A stretch of DNA of 64,000 nucleotides from Phymorhynchus buccinoides (lineage: Eukaryota > Mollusca > Gastropoda > Neogastropoda > Raphitomidae): assembly GCA_017654935.2 (NCBI GenBank), contig CM065680.1, forward strand, positions 43,400,767 to 43,464,766, read 5' to 3'. A program made the position numbers and the translations under genes. Below are positions 62,523-64,000 of this stretch, one piece after another (the stretch's first letter is position 1; each line of letters starts with the position of its first letter). The notes below the pieces were generated by a model. The model ran no database searches. It saw nothing but the letters and a program-made list of their open reading frames with translations, and was not told the origin of the DNA.

Positions 62523-64000
62523 CTGTGGGCACAACAGATCTCAGTGCATCAAAACAAAGCAACATGGATACATGGGCCTGTGGGCACAACAGATCTCAGT
62601 GCATCAAAACAAAGCAACATGGATACATGGGCATGTGGGCACAACAGATCTCAGTGCATCAAAACAGCAACAGGGACACATGGGCCTGTGGGCACAACAT
62701 ATCTCAGTGCATCAAAACAGCAACAGGGACACATGGGCCTGTGGGCACAACATATCTCAGTGCATCAAAACAGCAACAGGGACACATGGGCCTGTGGGCA
62801 CAACAGATCTCAGTGCATCAAAACAGCAACAGGGACACATGGGCCTGTGGGCACAACAGATCTCAGTGCATCAAAACAGCAACAGGGACACATGGGCCTG
62901 TGGGCACAACATATCTCAGTGCATCAAAACAGCAACAGGGACACATGGGCCTGTGGGCACAACATATCTCAGTGCATCAAAACAGCAACAGGGATACATG
63001 GGCCTGTGGGCACAACAGATCTCAGTGCATCAAAACAGAGCAACATGGATACATGGGCCTGTGGGCACAACAGATCTCAGTGCATCAAAACAGAGCAACA
63101 TGGATACATGGGCCTGTGGGCACAACAGATCTCAGTGCATCAAAACAGAGCAACATGGATACATGGGCCTGTGGGCACAACATATCTCAGTGCATCAAAA
63201 CAGCAACAGGGACACATGGGCCTGTGGGCACAACAGATCTCAGTGCATCAAAACAGCAACAGGGACACATGGGCCTGTGGGCACAACGGATCTCAGTGCA
63301 GCAAAACAGCAACAGGGACACATGGGCCTGTGGGCACAACAGATCTCAGTGCATCAAAACAGCAACAGGGACACATGGGCCTGTGGGCACAACAGATCTC
63401 AGTGCATCAAAACAGCAACAGGGACACATGGGCCTGTGGGCACAACATATCTCAGTGCATCAAAACAGCAACAGGGACACATGGGCCTGTGGGCACAACA
63501 GATCTCAGTGCATCAAAACAGCAACAGGGATACATGGGCCTGTGGGCACAACAGATCTCAGTGCATCAAAACAGAGCAACATGGATACATGGGCCTGTGG
63601 GCACAACAGATCTCAGTGCATCAAAACAGAGCAACATGGATACATGGGCCTGTGGGCACAACAGATCTCAGTGCATCAAAACAGAGCAACATGGATACAT
63701 GGGCCTGTGGGCACAACATATCTCAGTGCATCAAAACAGCAACAGGGACACATGGGCCTGTGGGCACAACAGATCTCAGTGCATCAAAACAGCAACAGGG
63801 ACACATGGGCCTGTGGGCACAACGGATCTCAGTGCAGCAAAACAGCAACAGGGACACATGGGCCTGTGGGCACAACAGATCTCAGTGCATCAAAACAGCA
63901 ACAGGGACACATGGGCCTGTGGGCACAACATATCTCAGTGCATCAAAACAGCAACAGGGACACATGGGCCTGTGGGCACAACAGATCTCAGTGCATCAAA
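62523..64000 (-). repeat. Expanded splice-acceptor minisatellite, at least 27 units, running off the window
   Basis: Units of 53 bp (CCTGTGGGCACAACAGATCT...AAAACAGCAACAGGGACACATGGG) and 55 bp (AAACAGAGCAACATGGATACATGGG). On the minus strand each has TGTGCCCACAG/GCCCATG, the exon 6 acceptor with its first codons. A rare variant CAACGGATCTCAGTGCAGCA recurs 536 bases apart (63285 and 63821) within the same succession of unit types, so about ten units were duplicated as a block. Confidence 0.95.

Overview
The window looks like genomic DNA of a marine mollusc, probably a gastropod. This rests on the style of the DNA: short GC-rich exons in long AT-rich introns, hundreds of bases of CT/GA and CA microsatellite, many MITEs and SINEs, and a DIRS retrotransposon. 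The species cannot be fixed from the sequence. There is no prokaryotic content, and no rRNA or stand-alone tRNA gene was seen.

Left part (1-48818, + strand): one gene, a multidrug-resistance-associated ABC transporter of the ABCC1/MRP1 type, entered in the middle of its first transmembrane domain. Seventeen exon positions can be placed to the base with matching splice phases: TMD1 (exons 1-6), NBD1 with Walker A, Q-loop, signature, Walker B and H-loop (exons 7-11), a charged linker (12-13) and TMD2 (14-17). Exon 17 runs into a 499-base N gap, so NBD2 is not in the window. At position 15 the gene has three alternative cassettes (15a, 15b, 15c). All are exactly 311 bp, with the same entry and exit phase and about the same TM13-15 segment. 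Because 311 is not a multiple of three, only one can be used per transcript, so they look like mutually exclusive exons.

A second unusual property is that many exons are accompanied by tandem arrays of broken copies of their own edge (splice site plus some coding bases). This is seen at exons 2, 5, 6, 8, 9, 11, 14 and 16. At exon 6 it has become a true 53-bp minisatellite whose every unit carries a copy of the 3' splice site.

Right part (49318-64000): a near-identical copy of the left part from about 28150 back to about 7950, in inverted orientation, carrying exons 13, 12, 11, 10, 9, 8, 7 and 6 on the minus strand. It differs from the left arm by whole insertions. The DIRS element (12023-18331), a 555-bp TIR element with an ORF (22236-22790), a foldback element (about 23960-24120) and a roughly 545-bp insert (20457-21001) occur only on the left; a 583-bp TA-flanked element (56120-56702) occurs only on the right. 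The exon 6 minisatellite grows from 7 acceptors to at least 27. The simplest reading is that the other haplotype was scaffolded backwards across the gap; a real old palindromic duplication is the alternative. Either way, the empty sites give base-exact ends for several mobile elements.

Mobile DNA: a 6.3-kb DIRS-type tyrosine-recombinase retrotransposon with inverted terminal repeats and an internal complementary region, but with broken pol frames; TTAA-flanked piggyBac-like MITEs; TA-flanked mariner-like MITEs, one ending 12 bp upstream of cassette 15c; a CAGACCTG-TIR family; a tRNA-derived SINE; and an (AAC)n-tailed SINE-like family.
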